A stretch of DNA of 64,000 bases from Arcobacter sp. Its GTDB lineage: Bacteria; Campylobacterota; Campylobacteria; Campylobacterales; Sulfurimonadaceae. The notes beneath the pieces were generated by a model, which saw only the letters and a list, made by a program, of their open reading frames with translations, ran no database searches and was not told the DNA's origin. The DNA lies in contig JAGXFN010000008.1 of NCBI GenBank assembly GCA_024637195.1, positions 62,001 through 126,000 on the forward strand, given 5' to 3'. Shown in pieces: positions 51,547 through 60,734 of the stretch. A program made the position numbers and the translations under genes. Position 1 is the first letter of the stretch, and every line of letters starts with the position of its first letter.

Positions 51547-52566
51547 TTAAAAATGCCACAAGACTGACAAGGTGCCATAAGAGACTTTGTTACTTGAGTT
51601 CTTGATCCGTGTGGTGTACATTCGCATCGATAAAGAAACCTCTATATTATCAAAATAAAGAGTGCCTGCACCTGTAACACTGCCTGAAAATATATTTCTA
51701 TCAATCATATAATCTTTTGTTGCATCAATCACATAAAAATAAGCCGTAGCATCTGCAAAAAGGCCTGCACTTAAAGACCAGCCTAACTCTTCCTTACGTT
51801 TTTTGACACTTAAAAGTGCGTTATCCCCTATGACTTCGGGGTATGAGGGGTAATAGACATTGAAATTTTCAGTATAGTTTTGTCCAAAACGCCATACTGT
51901 GCCTCCTGAGATCCCGCTGTAGTAATTTCCCAGTTCAATCCTGAATACATTGATCCAGTCGGCACTGAAAGAATTGTGAAAATGTCCCGTCCAGCTCTTA
52001 ACACCGTGCTCGTATGCTACTCCTGCGGTGAGATAATTATCTAATTGATTGTCCCAGCCCCTAGGCTCACGGTCGCCCAAGATCTTGTGGCTTATTTTTT
52101 GAGCATTTCCAGCACCTGAGATTGGCCCGATGACACCGATATTAAAAGAGTACTCATTGTATCTCTCACTGTCCCACTCAAAAATAAAAAAGGAGGCCCT
52201 CAGATAACCTGAATAAGGAAAATCGTAATAGTCCGGCTCGCTGTTAAAGATGAGTGTAGGTGTCGTCATGATCTGATAAACACTGATACCTACATGGAGT
52301 TTTTTTTGCCTGTCAAGATGCAGAAAGGGGATGGCTTCTGCTGTTTTTTTCATAAAAGAAGCATATATATTGTCAGATGCATTTGTATCTTTATCGAGTT
52401 CGCTGCTAAGCCATCCTAATCGGATCCCATTCGTATAACCGCCGCCGTCTCTTCCTGCAAAGGCATCGTTGTCAATGACAGCAGAGACTGTATCTGCACG
52501 GAGAGTCTCTGCAAAAGAAAGGATAGAGCAGATCAAAAATGCAAGGAAACAGGAAGATCGATTCAT
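51547..52566 (-). CDS. Lipid A deacylase LpxR family outer-membrane protein
   Basis: A 339-residue beta-barrel enzyme with a signal peptide (cleavage after about residue 20). The N-terminal active-site region VIDNDAFAGRDGGGYTNGIRLGW resembles LpxR, where Asn and Asp bind Ca2+; the motif ILGDREPRGWDNQL is the family's hallmark (GDxxPxGWDNQ). LpxR removes the 3'-acyloxyacyl group from lipid A. The C-terminus ends in Phe (LSVLWHF), the outer-membrane assembly signal. Substrate is inferred from the family. Confidence 0.88.
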   Translation of the reverse strand: MNRSSCFLAFLICSILSFAETLRADTVSAVIDNDAFAGRDGGGYTNGIRLGWLSSELDKDTNASDNIYASFMKKTAEAIPFLHLDRQKKLHVGISVYQIMTTPTLIFNSEPDYYDFPYSGYLRASFFIFEWDSERYNEYSFNIGVIGPISGAGNAQKISHKILGDREPRGWDNQLDNYLTAGVAYEHGVKSWTGHFHNSFSADWINVFRIELGNYYSGISGGTVWRFGQNYTENFNVYYPSYPEVIGDNALLSVKKRKEELGWSLSAGLFADATAYFYVIDATKDYMIDRNIFSGSVTGAGTLYFDNIEVSLSMRMYTTRIKNSSNKVSYGTLSVLWHF

Positions 52567-52762
52567 TTAGAGACCTATGCAAATAATATTTATCAATATA
52601 ACATAATAAATTCTATATTTGTAATTGACCGGATGTTTCAGATTTGAATTGTAATTCAAGGGGATGGGGAAGTATTTATGGCCGGCAAGACGCACACTGG
52701 CACTTGTCTATCGTTTGCGCGTAGTTATACTAAATACTGACAACAAAAGAAGAAAAAACTTC

Positions 52763-53665
52763 TTATTTTAGAAATTTTTTCGCCTTTTCAGCTTCGGAAG
52801 AGTCTGGGTACTTAGCTACCAAGGCCTGAAAAAATTGCTGGGCATGCTCATCATCCTTGCTTTTTTGAAAGGAGATCGCTGTATGCAGCAGTAGGTTCGG
52901 CATATAATCTGCTTTCGAGTAAAGCTCCGCACTCTCTTTAAAGTAAGCGATCGCATTTTTATACTCATTGAGTTGAAAATAGCTTTCACCTATATAATAG
53001 TGCGCACGCGCAGGTTTATAATGCTTTGTGATCAGGTATTCAAAAGCATCAATAGCATCGGCATACTTTTTCTTCTGAAAAAGTTCCTCCGCGTCTATAT
53101 CGATCTGGGCATTGCTTCTGTTGTCAAACGCATTGCTGCTGACTTTGCCGATATTTTTAAGCTGTTTAGAGACCTCGAGCTTAAAGCTGTTAATCTCTTT
53201 GGCTAAGATGTTGTACTCTTCTTTGCTGACATAGGTGCTGTTGATCCTGTCGATCAATGAACTCAGCTCCCCCATCACTATTTTAAGTTTTTTTATATTT
53301 TCGTCATGGTTTGCAACAAGATCATCGATTTTTTGATTCATCTGAACAGATGAGTCTTTCATTTCATTGATATCGTTTTTTAAACCCTGAAGCTCCCGCT
53401 TGTCGTTTTGGCTCTTCTCATTCAGACCCTCGACGATACTTTTCATTCCGGAGACAGACTCTTCAATACCGGTAATTCGGGTTCTGTTTTTGCGAACAGT
53501 TCCTTCAATATCAGTAATGATCTCTTTGTTTTCAAGGATGCGTTTTTCGGTTTTTGTCAAACCATAAGGGGAGGGATTGTCAAGATCGCCTGCTCCAAAT
53601 GCAGATTTCTCTGCATAAAGGGACAGGGGGAGAAGAAAAGAGGTTAGAAGTAAAAATCTTGTCAT
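52763..53665 (-). CDS. cpoB: Cell-division coordinator CpoB (YbgF)
   Basis: A 300-residue periplasmic protein with a signal peptide (MTRFLLLTSFLLPLSLYA), a long N-terminal coiled coil (about residues 45-165) and three C-terminal TPRs (ARAHYYIGESYFQLNEYKNA and following repeats). CpoB links the Tol complex to peptidoglycan synthesis. It is downstream of pal with a one-base overlap. Its usual partners tolB to tolQ are 7 kb away on the same strand. Confidence 0.92.
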   Translation of the reverse strand: MTRFLLLTSFLLPLSLYAEKSAFGAGDLDNPSPYGLTKTEKRILENKEIITDIEGTVRKNRTRITGIEESVSGMKSIVEGLNEKSQNDKRELQGLKNDINEMKDSSVQMNQKIDDLVANHDENIKKLKIVMGELSSLIDRINSTYVSKEEYNILAKEINSFKLEVSKQLKNIGKVSSNAFDNRSNAQIDIDAEELFQKKKYADAIDAFEYLITKHYKPARAHYYIGESYFQLNEYKNAIAYFKESAELYSKADYMPNLLLHTAISFQKSKDDEHAQQFFQALVAKYPDSSEAEKAKKFLK

Positions 53666-54225
53666 TATGGAAGAAGTTTAAAGTCTACTCTACGGTTTTG
53701 AGCCCAGCACTCTTTCGTCTGCTCTGTACATATCGGGTTGCTCTCACCAAAACTTACCATAGTAATACGCGCAGCGTCAACGCCGTCAGCTACTAGTGCA
53801 TCTTTTGTTGATTTGGCACGCTTAAGGCCTAGTGCGTAGTTGTATTCATCACTACCCCACTCATCACAGTTGCCTTCAAGCTTCATGTTATATGCAGAAG
53901 CAGCTGTTTTTGAAAGTGCTACATTGTTTTTAATCTTGCTTTCCATATCTGCTCTAATAAAAAACTTATCAAAGTCAAACCTAATGCTTTCAAATTTAGA
54001 CTCTAATGTACTAAGTGTTTGCTCATTACTATCAGCTGTTCCTGACTGATCAATTCCTGCATCATCAAGGCCGCTTGTGTCACTTGGATCTTTTACATCA
54101 ACTGTACTTTCTGTGCTTTGTCCTGCCTGTGAACCATCTGTCGCATCAATTGCTGGATCTTTTTGGCTACATCCTGAGAACAGAAGTAAAGCGGCTATCG
54201 TACTAATTGCAAGAACATTTTTCAT
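53665..54225 (-). CDS. pal: Peptidoglycan-associated lipoprotein Pal
   Basis: A 186-residue outer-membrane lipoprotein with lipobox LLFSGC (Cys19), an acidic linker and a C-terminal OmpA-like domain (about 80-186). The peptidoglycan-binding block reads NYALGLKRAKSTKDALVADG; ESNPICTEQTKECWAQNRRVDF ends it, shown here only in part as QNRRVDF. It holds the outer membrane to the wall together with TolB. One-base overlap with cpoB downstream. A TATAAT-like box is within the 138-base upstream gap. Confidence 0.95.
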   Translation of the reverse strand: MKNVLAISTIAALLLFSGCSQKDPAIDATDGSQAGQSTESTVDVKDPSDTSGLDDAGIDQSGTADSNEQTLSTLESKFESIRFDFDKFFIRADMESKIKNNVALSKTAASAYNMKLEGNCDEWGSDEYNYALGLKRAKSTKDALVADGVDAARITMVSFGESNPICTEQTKECWAQNRRVDFKLLP

Positions 54226-54363
54226 TTTTTTTCCTTATAAGATAATATTTGTGATTCTAGCAGAGATAATCTTAAAGTATTGGTAAGTGCTGTTAGTAAT
54301 TGCTATATTATAAGAAGGTTTTATGCAGTTTAAGGCAAAAAATCGGAATTTCTGCCTTATTTA

Positions 54364-54669
54364 TCATAAAGAACCGCGATTTCGAAACTCTGCAATTTCT
54401 GATTCTACCATCTCGTTGATCATCATCTTATACAGATCGGTAATGAGATTTGGCGAAAGTCCTGAGGCCAGAGCTTTATGGCGCACGCGTTCCAGAACAT
54501 CTTTTACCCGTCCATCCGCTTTGACTTCAGCAACACTTTGTTTGAACTTTACGGCCTGATGGATATACGCATTACGCGCAGCTATAAGTTCTACGATCTT
54601 ATCGTCCAAAAGATCGATTTCATCACGCACTTCTTCCAGGGAATTACATTCTTTCATTTTATCGCTCAC
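54364..54669 (-). CDS. Chorismate mutase (AroQ type)
   Basis: A 101-residue all-helical protein: LEEVRDEIDLLDDKIVELIAAR is the first helix, with the catalytic Arg and the Asp-Leu-Lys pattern of AroQ mutases, and RVKDVLERVRHKALASGL follows. It converts chorismate to prephenate for Phe and Tyr, or could be a PchB-type lyase, which has the same fold. There is no fused prephenate dehydratase. It is between pal and the divergent radical-SAM gene. Confidence 0.82.
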   Translation of the reverse strand: MSDKMKECNSLEEVRDEIDLLDDKIVELIAARNAYIHQAVKFKQSVAEVKADGRVKDVLERVRHKALASGLSPNLITDLYKMMINEMVESEIAEFRNRGSL

Positions 54670-54727
54670 CTTATTGGTTTATTGATAATTATATCAAAGA
54701 AACAGTTCACTCTGAGTATGATTTCAT

Positions 54728-56236
54728 ATGAAAATTATACTCAGTACCCTAAATGCCCGTTATACGCACAGCGCTATCGGGCTGCGCTATCTTTATGCCA
54801 ATATGCAAGAGCTCCGAAACAGCACCTCTATACTTGAGTTCAGTATCAACGATGCCATCCAGGCCGTTGCAGAAAAGATCCTGGATGAAAAACCCGACAT
54901 TGTCGGTCTGGGTGTGTATATCTGGAACGCCGTACAGAGCTACGAACTGATAGAAATCATTAAAAAAGTCTCTGCGAAAACGACAATCGTCCTGGGCGGG
55001 CCTGAAGTCAGCTACCAGCCATTTCGTGTGGATTTCTCAAAGGCGGACTACATTCTTCAAGGCGAAGGGGACACCTCATTTTACAAACTCTGCAAAAAGA
55101 TCCTCTCAGATGAGGCGCCGGCGGAACAGCTCATCCCGCCGGTCATCGAAGACCTCTCGCGCATCACACTTCCTTATCCCTTTTATACCCAAGGCGACAT
55201 AGATAACCGATATATCTATGTCGAAGCTTCCAGAGGGTGTCCCTTTATGTGCGAATTTTGTCTCTCTTCTATAGATGAAAAGGTGCGCAACTTTGATCTC
55301 AATAGCCTCTTGAGTGAATTTGAACTACTTTGGCAAAAGGGTGCTAGAAACTTCAAGTTTGTCGACCGTACTTTTAATCTGAACATGAAGTTCGCCAATG
55401 CTCTTCTTGACTTCTTTCTTTCCAAAGAACCGCCCTATTTTGCCCATTTTGAAGTCATACCGGATCATTTTCCCGAAGTTTTGAAGTCTAAGATCGCTCT
55501 TTTCCCTGATGGAGCGCTCCAGCTTGAGATCGGTATCCAGACACTCAATCCAGAAGTCGCAAACAATATCAACCGCCCGCTTAAACTTGAGAAGATCAGA
55601 GAAAACATCTCCTTTATTGAACAGCAGACCAAGGCACATGTGCATCTTGACCTCATCGTCGGTCTGCCCGGAGAGAGTATTCAGAGCTTTGGACATAACC
55701 TGAACGAGCTTGTTGCGCTGAGTTCTTCGGAGATTCAGATCGGTATCTTAAAAAAACTCTCCGGGACAACACTTGAACGCCACGACACAGTATTTGGGAT
55801 GCGTTACAGCGATATACCGCCTTATGACATCTTGTGCAATGATCTTTTGAGTTTCAAGCAGATTCAGAAGATGAAGCGTTTTTCGAGATTTTGGGATCTT
55901 ATCTATAACAGCGGTAACTTTAAAAAAACGATTTTGCTCCTATGGAAAGAGCAAACTGTGTTTGACAGCTTCTATGCCTTTAGTGAATGGATCTACACAC
56001 AGACGGATGCAACCTGGAAGATCTCTCTTGAACGGCTCTCTCTCTTGCTTTTCACTTATCTTACTAAAGCGCTCAAACAAGAGAAAAAAGAAGTCGCTAT
56101 GACTATGCTAGAGGATCTGATGACGCTTCAAGGACGGGTTATTCCGAGTTTTTTACGTCCCTTCGCAGAAGAAGAGGTAAAGATTAAAAACAAAAGAGGT
56201 TCTTCACTGAACAAGCGCCAGGCCCAACGCGCCTGA
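54728..56236 (+). CDS. B12-binding-domain radical SAM protein (DUF4080 type)
   Basis: A 502-residue protein with an N-terminal cobalamin-binding-like domain (about 1-125; DIVGLGVYIWNAVQSYELIEII as the core helix region), a radical-SAM domain with CPFMCEFCLSS (CxxxCxxC, [4Fe-4S]) at about residue 172, and a C-terminal DUF4080-like part. Members typically methylate or rearrange unactivated carbon centres; the substrate is unknown. It is the first of two plus-strand genes inserted between the split halves of the Tol-Pal locus. Confidence 0.85.
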   Translation: MKIILSTLNARYTHSAIGLRYLYANMQELRNSTSILEFSINDAIQAVAEKILDEKPDIVGLGVYIWNAVQSYELIEIIKKVSAKTTIVLGGPEVSYQPFRVDFSKADYILQGEGDTSFYKLCKKILSDEAPAEQLIPPVIEDLSRITLPYPFYTQGDIDNRYIYVEASRGCPFMCEFCLSSIDEKVRNFDLNSLLSEFELLWQKGARNFKFVDRTFNLNMKFANALLDFFLSKEPPYFAHFEVIPDHFPEVLKSKIALFPDGALQLEIGIQTLNPEVANNINRPLKLEKIRENISFIEQQTKAHVHLDLIVGLPGESIQSFGHNLNELVALSSSEIQIGILKKLSGTTLERHDTVFGMRYSDIPPYDILCNDLLSFKQIQKMKRFSRFWDLIYNSGNFKKTILLLWKEQTVFDSFYAFSEWIYTQTDATWKISLERLSLLLFTYLTKALKQEKKEVAMTMLEDLMTLQGRVIPSFLRPFAEEEVKIKNKRGSSLNKRQAQRA

Positions 56237-56345
56237 TCGGACCTGTTTTATCTTTATTCATGCAGTATTGAATCAATAAATATTGATATAGTGATGTTTA
56301 TGCTACAATTTTGCCTTCACCTTAAAAATAGAGGAAATACAGTTC

Positions 56346-57605
56346 ATGGTTTTGGCAAGTTTAATTTTTATAGCGACGCTCACCTTTGTCATTTGGCAGC
56401 CAAGAGGTTTACAGATAGGCACTTCTGCGATGATAGGCGCAGTTGCAGCCCTTGTTTTAGGAGTAGTAAGTCTTGGTGATGTTGTCGTAGTGACGCAGAT
56501 AGTCTGGGATGCCACACTTGCTTTTATAGGGATCATCATACTCTCTATGGTGCTCGATGAGATTGGGTTTTTCGAATGGTGCGCCATTAAAATGGCAAAA
56601 CTTTCTCATGGCAACGGGCATTTGATGTTTGTTTATGCACTGTTGCTCGGCTCTTTTGTCTCCGCCCTCTTTGCCAATGACGGTGCCGCACTTATCCTTA
56701 CTCCCATACTTCTGGCAAAAATGCGTATCCTGCAGCTCAATCTTAAGACCATTGTAGCCTTTTTGCTCGCAGGCGGATTTATTAGCGATTCGGCATCTCT
56801 TCCCTTTGTCTTCTCAAACCTTACCAATATCGTTACCGCGAACTATTTCAACATAGGATTTTTGCAGTATCTGCAAAATATGCTCATTCCCTATCTCATC
56901 AGTACGCTTGTCTCCATCATAGTTCTATGGATCGTCTTAAGAAAAGATATCCCGAAAAGAGTAGACATTACCCTTTTAAAAAATCCTTATGATGTACTTA
57001 AAAACAAAACACTTTTTAAATTCAGCTGGCTGTTTTTAGCACTGCTTTTAGTAGGCTACTTTATTGGCGACAGTTATGATCTTCCTGTAAGTCTTTTTGC
57101 TCTCGGCGGTGGACTTTTGTTTTTGGCCATTGCAAGCTACGCAAAAAGTGCACGCGCCTGGTTGACCATAAAAACTGCTCCCTGGCAGGTGGTGTGGTTC
57201 AGTATAGGCCTTTATATCGTGGTTTACGGACTTAAAAACGCGGGGCTTACAGATTATCTGAGTGTGCTCTTGAAAAATTTAAATTCGCAGGGCGATTTTA
57301 TCGCTATCATCGGCACGGGCTTCTTGTCCGCATTGTTAAGTGCGCTCATGAACAATATGCCGACCATTATGATTATGGATATAGCGCTAGCAGATGTACA
57401 CAACAGCGCCCTTGCCTACGCCAACATCATCGGATGTAACCTGGGACCGAAGATGACACCTTTTGGAAGTCTTGCCACCCTTCTTTGGCTGCACGTTCTC
57501 TCACAAAAAGGGATTAAAATAGGATTCTGGGAATACAGCAAATTCGGGCTTATCGTCACGCCGCCCGTCTTGTTTGTGGTGCTGATTTCGCTTTATCTGT
57601 TTTAA
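56346..57605 (+). CDS. arsB: ArsB-type arsenite efflux permease
   Basis: A 419-residue inner-membrane protein with about eleven helices. It matches ArsB: WQPRGLQIGTSAMIGA near the start, ALFANDGAALILTPI, FVFSNLTNIVTANYFNI and the C-terminal NIIGCNLGPKMTPFGSLATLLWL. ArsB exports As(III)/Sb(III). No arsR or arsC is adjacent, so its regulation is not evident. It overlaps the convergent DTW-domain gene by 4 bases. Confidence 0.92.
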   Translation: MVLASLIFIATLTFVIWQPRGLQIGTSAMIGAVAALVLGVVSLGDVVVVTQIVWDATLAFIGIIILSMVLDEIGFFEWCAIKMAKLSHGNGHLMFVYALLLGSFVSALFANDGAALILTPILLAKMRILQLNLKTIVAFLLAGGFISDSASLPFVFSNLTNIVTANYFNIGFLQYLQNMLIPYLISTLVSIIVLWIVLRKDIPKRVDITLLKNPYDVLKNKTLFKFSWLFLALLLVGYFIGDSYDLPVSLFALGGGLLFLAIASYAKSARAWLTIKTAPWQVVWFSIGLYIVVYGLKNAGLTDYLSVLLKNLNSQGDFIAIIGTGFLSALLSALMNNMPTIMIMDIALADVHNSALAYANIIGCNLGPKMTPFGSLATLLWLHVLSQKGIKIGFWEYSKFGLIVTPPVLFVVLISLYLF

Positions 57606-58258
57606 AGCCTAAACCTCGGTTCTCTTGTGTCGGAACCGATGCACTCCAGCTGATACGCCACCATTTTTCTAAAAGGGCTCAAAAATGATCCCAAATCTTT
57701 CTCAGGAATCTGCTCATCACCGTTTTTGTTTAAAAGCTCCAAGACGCACAGAGTCGATTCTATCGTTGAGAGACAGAGTGCCTGGGGCTGTTCTTTGATC
57801 CTGAACTCCGAGCTTTTCGTATGCTCAAAGCTCACCTTTGGCAGCTGTTTAAGATTTCTGCTCAGTCGCAGTATCTTTTTAGAACAGGCCCAGGTCGCAT
57901 CAATCAGAAAAATAACGTTTTGTTTACCCTCTGTGTGCAGATGCATGTGGTTCAAGACCAGACTCTCTTTTGAAGGATAAAGCACATAGCAGACATTGTT
58001 CGGCTCGTTTATCAGCGCATTGATTCGCGCATGATCGCTGAAATCAATCCCGACATGCAGTTCAGAGTTTTCCAAAGAGAGATGGGTGAAATGCCCTGTG
58101 CCGTTTTTGATCTTTCTGAACTCATGGGTATGCATCAAGAGCACAAATTTCGTCTTCGTACTGATTGTTGTGAGATGCTTGCACATACAGCTGCTAAGCG
58201 GTCTATAGCAGCGGTAGCACTTCGGACGTGCCCTCTCTTCTTCAGGCTTACTTATGAT
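57602..58258 (-). CDS. DTW-domain protein (tRNA-uridine aminocarboxypropyltransferase family), non-standard start
   Basis: The family's N-terminal metal motif CYRCYRPLSSCMC lies upstream of the first ATG at 58184-58186, so the frame must start earlier. Between a stop at 58262-58264 and the ATG there are only ATA (58259-58261), ATC (58256-58258) and ATA (58253-58255) as near-cognate starts; no ATG, GTG or TTG. ATC is used here, giving 218 residues; the true codon is uncertain. The D[TA]TW motif is IDATWACSKKIL and the C-terminus contains LSTIESTL. The family adds acp3 to tRNA uridine. The start region overlaps the hemF stop, so translational coupling is likely. Confidence 0.82.
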   Translation of the reverse strand: MISKPEEERARPKCYRCYRPLSSCMCKHLTTISTKTKFVLLMHTHEFRKIKNGTGHFTHLSLENSELHVGIDFSDHARINALINEPNNVCYVLYPSKESLVLNHMHLHTEGKQNVIFLIDATWACSKKILRLSRNLKQLPKVSFEHTKSSEFRIKEQPQALCLSTIESTLCVLELLNKNGDEQIPEKDLGSFLSPFRKMVAYQLECIGSDTREPRFRL

Positions 58259-59270
58259 TATTTACCGTCGGCACGCAGACATAGCCGCTGGCTTGCATGC
58301 CAAGTGCTTCGGGGTACTTCTTATAGTGCTCCCGTGTTACTTTTGCAAGGCAGGTTTTTTGTGTATCTTCAACCTTTGCGCTGCTGCCCAGACACCCCAG
58401 TATCGCATCAATGAGCAGATCTTGAGGAGTCTGCACTTTTTTTTTCCAGGAGCGCAGCAGATCAGTATTGATATGCGAAGGGATAGAACCCATGATCCCC
58501 ACATCATTTTCGTCATGGATCAAAAGACCCAAGGTAGTTCCTCTGTCCAGGCTTAAGACTTGAAAAAGGTAAAGCGTGTGGTAGGCCAACTGTTCGGCCC
58601 GATCTGCTTCTGAAACCGCCTGCGTCATCCTTTTTGAAATGATCTCTATATAGATATCAACGGCCCCTTCGATCAGACGCTTCGCCATTTGCACGTCATC
58701 TTTGGCCGTAAAGTTTTCCAGATAAAAATGCGAAACACCGCGATGGCGCTGTAACACAGGGATGTGAAAATATTTGTCACCCTGGGCAGAGGCATCTTCA
58801 TAAACTTCCGGCACAAGCGACTGAAGTTTCTTTTCAAACAGCGCTTTATCCTCTGCATAGAAGATGGAGGGATTAAGGTCTGCCATCATCCTCCAATATC
58901 CCCGGCCCTCTTTCATCTCTGTCCAGCTGATATGCATATGGATAGAAGGGGCGTGGGGATTTCGCGGATGGATAATCGTGGACAGAGCCGTTGCTGAAGA
59001 GAGCGCCCGCTGCATGTCGCTCTCATACTGCACCTGAGACACATTAACAGAAGCGCGGTCAAAAAGCTTCTCATCCTGGGCTGCATATCGTACTCCGCCT
59101 CCAAACTTTCCTGCTTCTCTAAACCACTCTATCGGCACGAAGGGCTTGTTCTCACCAAGCGTGTTTGAGAGCATCTCCAGGGCATCAACAAAATATTTTT
59201 GCAGATGGCATACTAAGGCATCGGCCTCTTGGGCACGTGCTGATTTTGCTTTTATTCTTTTCATAGACAA
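58248..59270 (-). CDS. hemF: Oxygen-dependent coproporphyrinogen III oxidase (HemF-like)
   Basis: A 340-residue protein of the HemF family, which uses O2 to convert coproporphyrinogen III to protoporphyrinogen IX. Conserved blocks are RASVNVSQVQYE, STIIHPRNPHAPSIHMHIS and the GYWRMMADLNPS region. The sequence is divergent from enterobacterial HemF, so substrate should be treated with some reserve. Many Campylobacterota rely on oxygen-independent HemN instead, making this gene notable. Its end overlaps the start region of the DTW gene. Confidence 0.85.
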   Translation of the reverse strand: MSMKRIKAKSARAQEADALVCHLQKYFVDALEMLSNTLGENKPFVPIEWFREAGKFGGGVRYAAQDEKLFDRASVNVSQVQYESDMQRALSSATALSTIIHPRNPHAPSIHMHISWTEMKEGRGYWRMMADLNPSIFYAEDKALFEKKLQSLVPEVYEDASAQGDKYFHIPVLQRHRGVSHFYLENFTAKDDVQMAKRLIEGAVDIYIEIISKRMTQAVSEADRAEQLAYHTLYLFQVLSLDRGTTLGLLIHDENDVGIMGSIPSHINTDLLRSWKKKVQTPQDLLIDAILGCLGSSAKVEDTQKTCLAKVTREHYKKYPEALGMQASGYVCVPTVNNHK

Positions 59271-59335
59271 TCTTTTACTGGAATTTTAAAGGGTTAAGGA
59301 ATGCAAAAAGGCAAGAAGAGTATGCGGGCCTCTTC

Positions 59336-60571
59336 TTAGACTTTAAAAGCATTTTGAATGCTTTTTAAAAGTATCAGCAAGTTGCTCTGATACTCTTTGA
59401 AAAGTTTCGAATACGCCGATGTATTTTTCTTGGAGAGCTCATCAATAAAGCAGTCAACCACATAGATAAACTGCTTTGCCCCAAGGTTTGAAGCGGTGCC
59501 TTTTAGGTCGATAAGGATGGATTGAACCTCTTTGTAGTCTTTTTTCATAAGAGCCTCGCGAAGTTTTTTTGCGGAGTCTTTGTAGCTCATAAAGAAATCT
59601 CTAAGTAGCCCTTTATACATCTCTTCATCTCCGCCGCAGATCTCAAGTCCCATATCATAATCCAAACTTGCAAGTTCACTCACATCCAAGGCAATCTCTA
59701 GCTCTTCTATCTGCGGGGCGCCGACGGAAGCTTCTTTTCCAGACTCATCCATCGTATAATACATGGACATAATATCATACAGTATGTCCATTTTCAGCGG
59801 CTTTTCCAATGTCTCTTCCATACCCACTTCACGCATATGCCGGATGTCATCTGATGCGGTATCGCCGCTTAAAGCGATGACGGCAATGTGTTCAAAAGCC
59901 GGGTTTTCTCTTATTTTGCGCGTTGCCTCGAAACCGTCAACACGAGGCATATGGGCATCCATCAAAATAATGTCAAAGGCACTGTCTTCTTTCAAGATAT
60001 CAAGCACGACCTGTCCGTCATCTGCCATCACAACGTCAATTCCAGATTCGTTTAATACTCCGTTGAGAACCTTTTGGTTGATGAGATTGTCCTCAGCGAT
60101 CAAAAGCCGCTGTCCGCTAAAATCAGAAAAATCTGCCTTGCTTATTTTCTTCCCATTTCGCGTCGATTCACGTTTTTTTCGAGTCACGGAAAAAGCACTT
60201 GCTGCAGGTGCTGACAGCGGCTCTGGCTCAACTTCTTTTTTAGCAATCACTCGCGGCTCGACCGGAGCTTCATCTTTGGTCGCATCAATCTCTTGAGCAG
60301 CGGCTGAACTCTCTGATGGCATAAAGCCATCATCACTCTGCTCTGCGCTTATTGCAGAATCTTCATTGCCTTCGTCAAACAGATCACTCTGAGATTCGGA
60401 TGGAATAAGGTCAACAAGTTCACGCGGCGGGCTTTTTTTAGAAGTTTTTGCCACTGTCCATGCTGCAATAATAATCACAACTATGCCTGCAACTATATAA
60501 AGAGTGTCAATACCGAAAATAGTGTTTGGAACCATTTCATTGATGAGACTTAAAGTCTTGGAAAAATCCAT
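59336..60571 (-). CDS. Membrane-anchored response regulator with degenerate HPt domain
   Basis: A 411-residue protein. A single N-terminal helix (about 24-42) is followed by an acidic/Pro-rich linker to about residue 145. The receiver domain spans about 154-270 (LLIAEDNLINQK; phospho-acceptor Asp205 in LMDAHMPR; Lys257). The C-terminal four-helix HPt-like domain (about 300-400) has the LKGTASNLGA motif, but the expected His two residues before LKG is Ile (SILIDLKG). It therefore cannot act as a usual phosphotransfer domain. It is next to a CheY-like gene and lies between tolB and the cpoB-pal genes. Confidence 0.85.
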   Translation of the reverse strand: MDFSKTLSLINEMVPNTIFGIDTLYIVAGIVVIIIAAWTVAKTSKKSPPRELVDLIPSESQSDLFDEGNEDSAISAEQSDDGFMPSESSAAAQEIDATKDEAPVEPRVIAKKEVEPEPLSAPAASAFSVTRKKRESTRNGKKISKADFSDFSGQRLLIAEDNLINQKVLNGVLNESGIDVVMADDGQVVLDILKEDSAFDIILMDAHMPRVDGFEATRKIRENPAFEHIAVIALSGDTASDDIRHMREVGMEETLEKPLKMDILYDIMSMYYTMDESGKEASVGAPQIEELEIALDVSELASLDYDMGLEICGGDEEMYKGLLRDFFMSYKDSAKKLREALMKKDYKEVQSILIDLKGTASNLGAKQFIYVVDCFIDELSKKNTSAYSKLFKEYQSNLLILLKSIQNAFKV

Positions 60572-60734
60572 ATACGGTCCTAATTATAAAAATTGATATA
60601 TAGTGTAGCCAAAAAAAGAAAAAAATTAATCAAAATAAGAAAAATTCAGAGTGATTTTTTTGTATTTGCGATGAGGGTATCTACTCTACGCGACAGATAA
60701 AACAGCAGAGGTTTTTTTCTGTCGTATATCTCTC

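Noticed and set aside
60655-60725. CGACAG...CTGTCG hairpin between two response-regulator genes
   Set aside because: The stem is six bases with a long loop and no clear T-run, so a terminator call is not supported.
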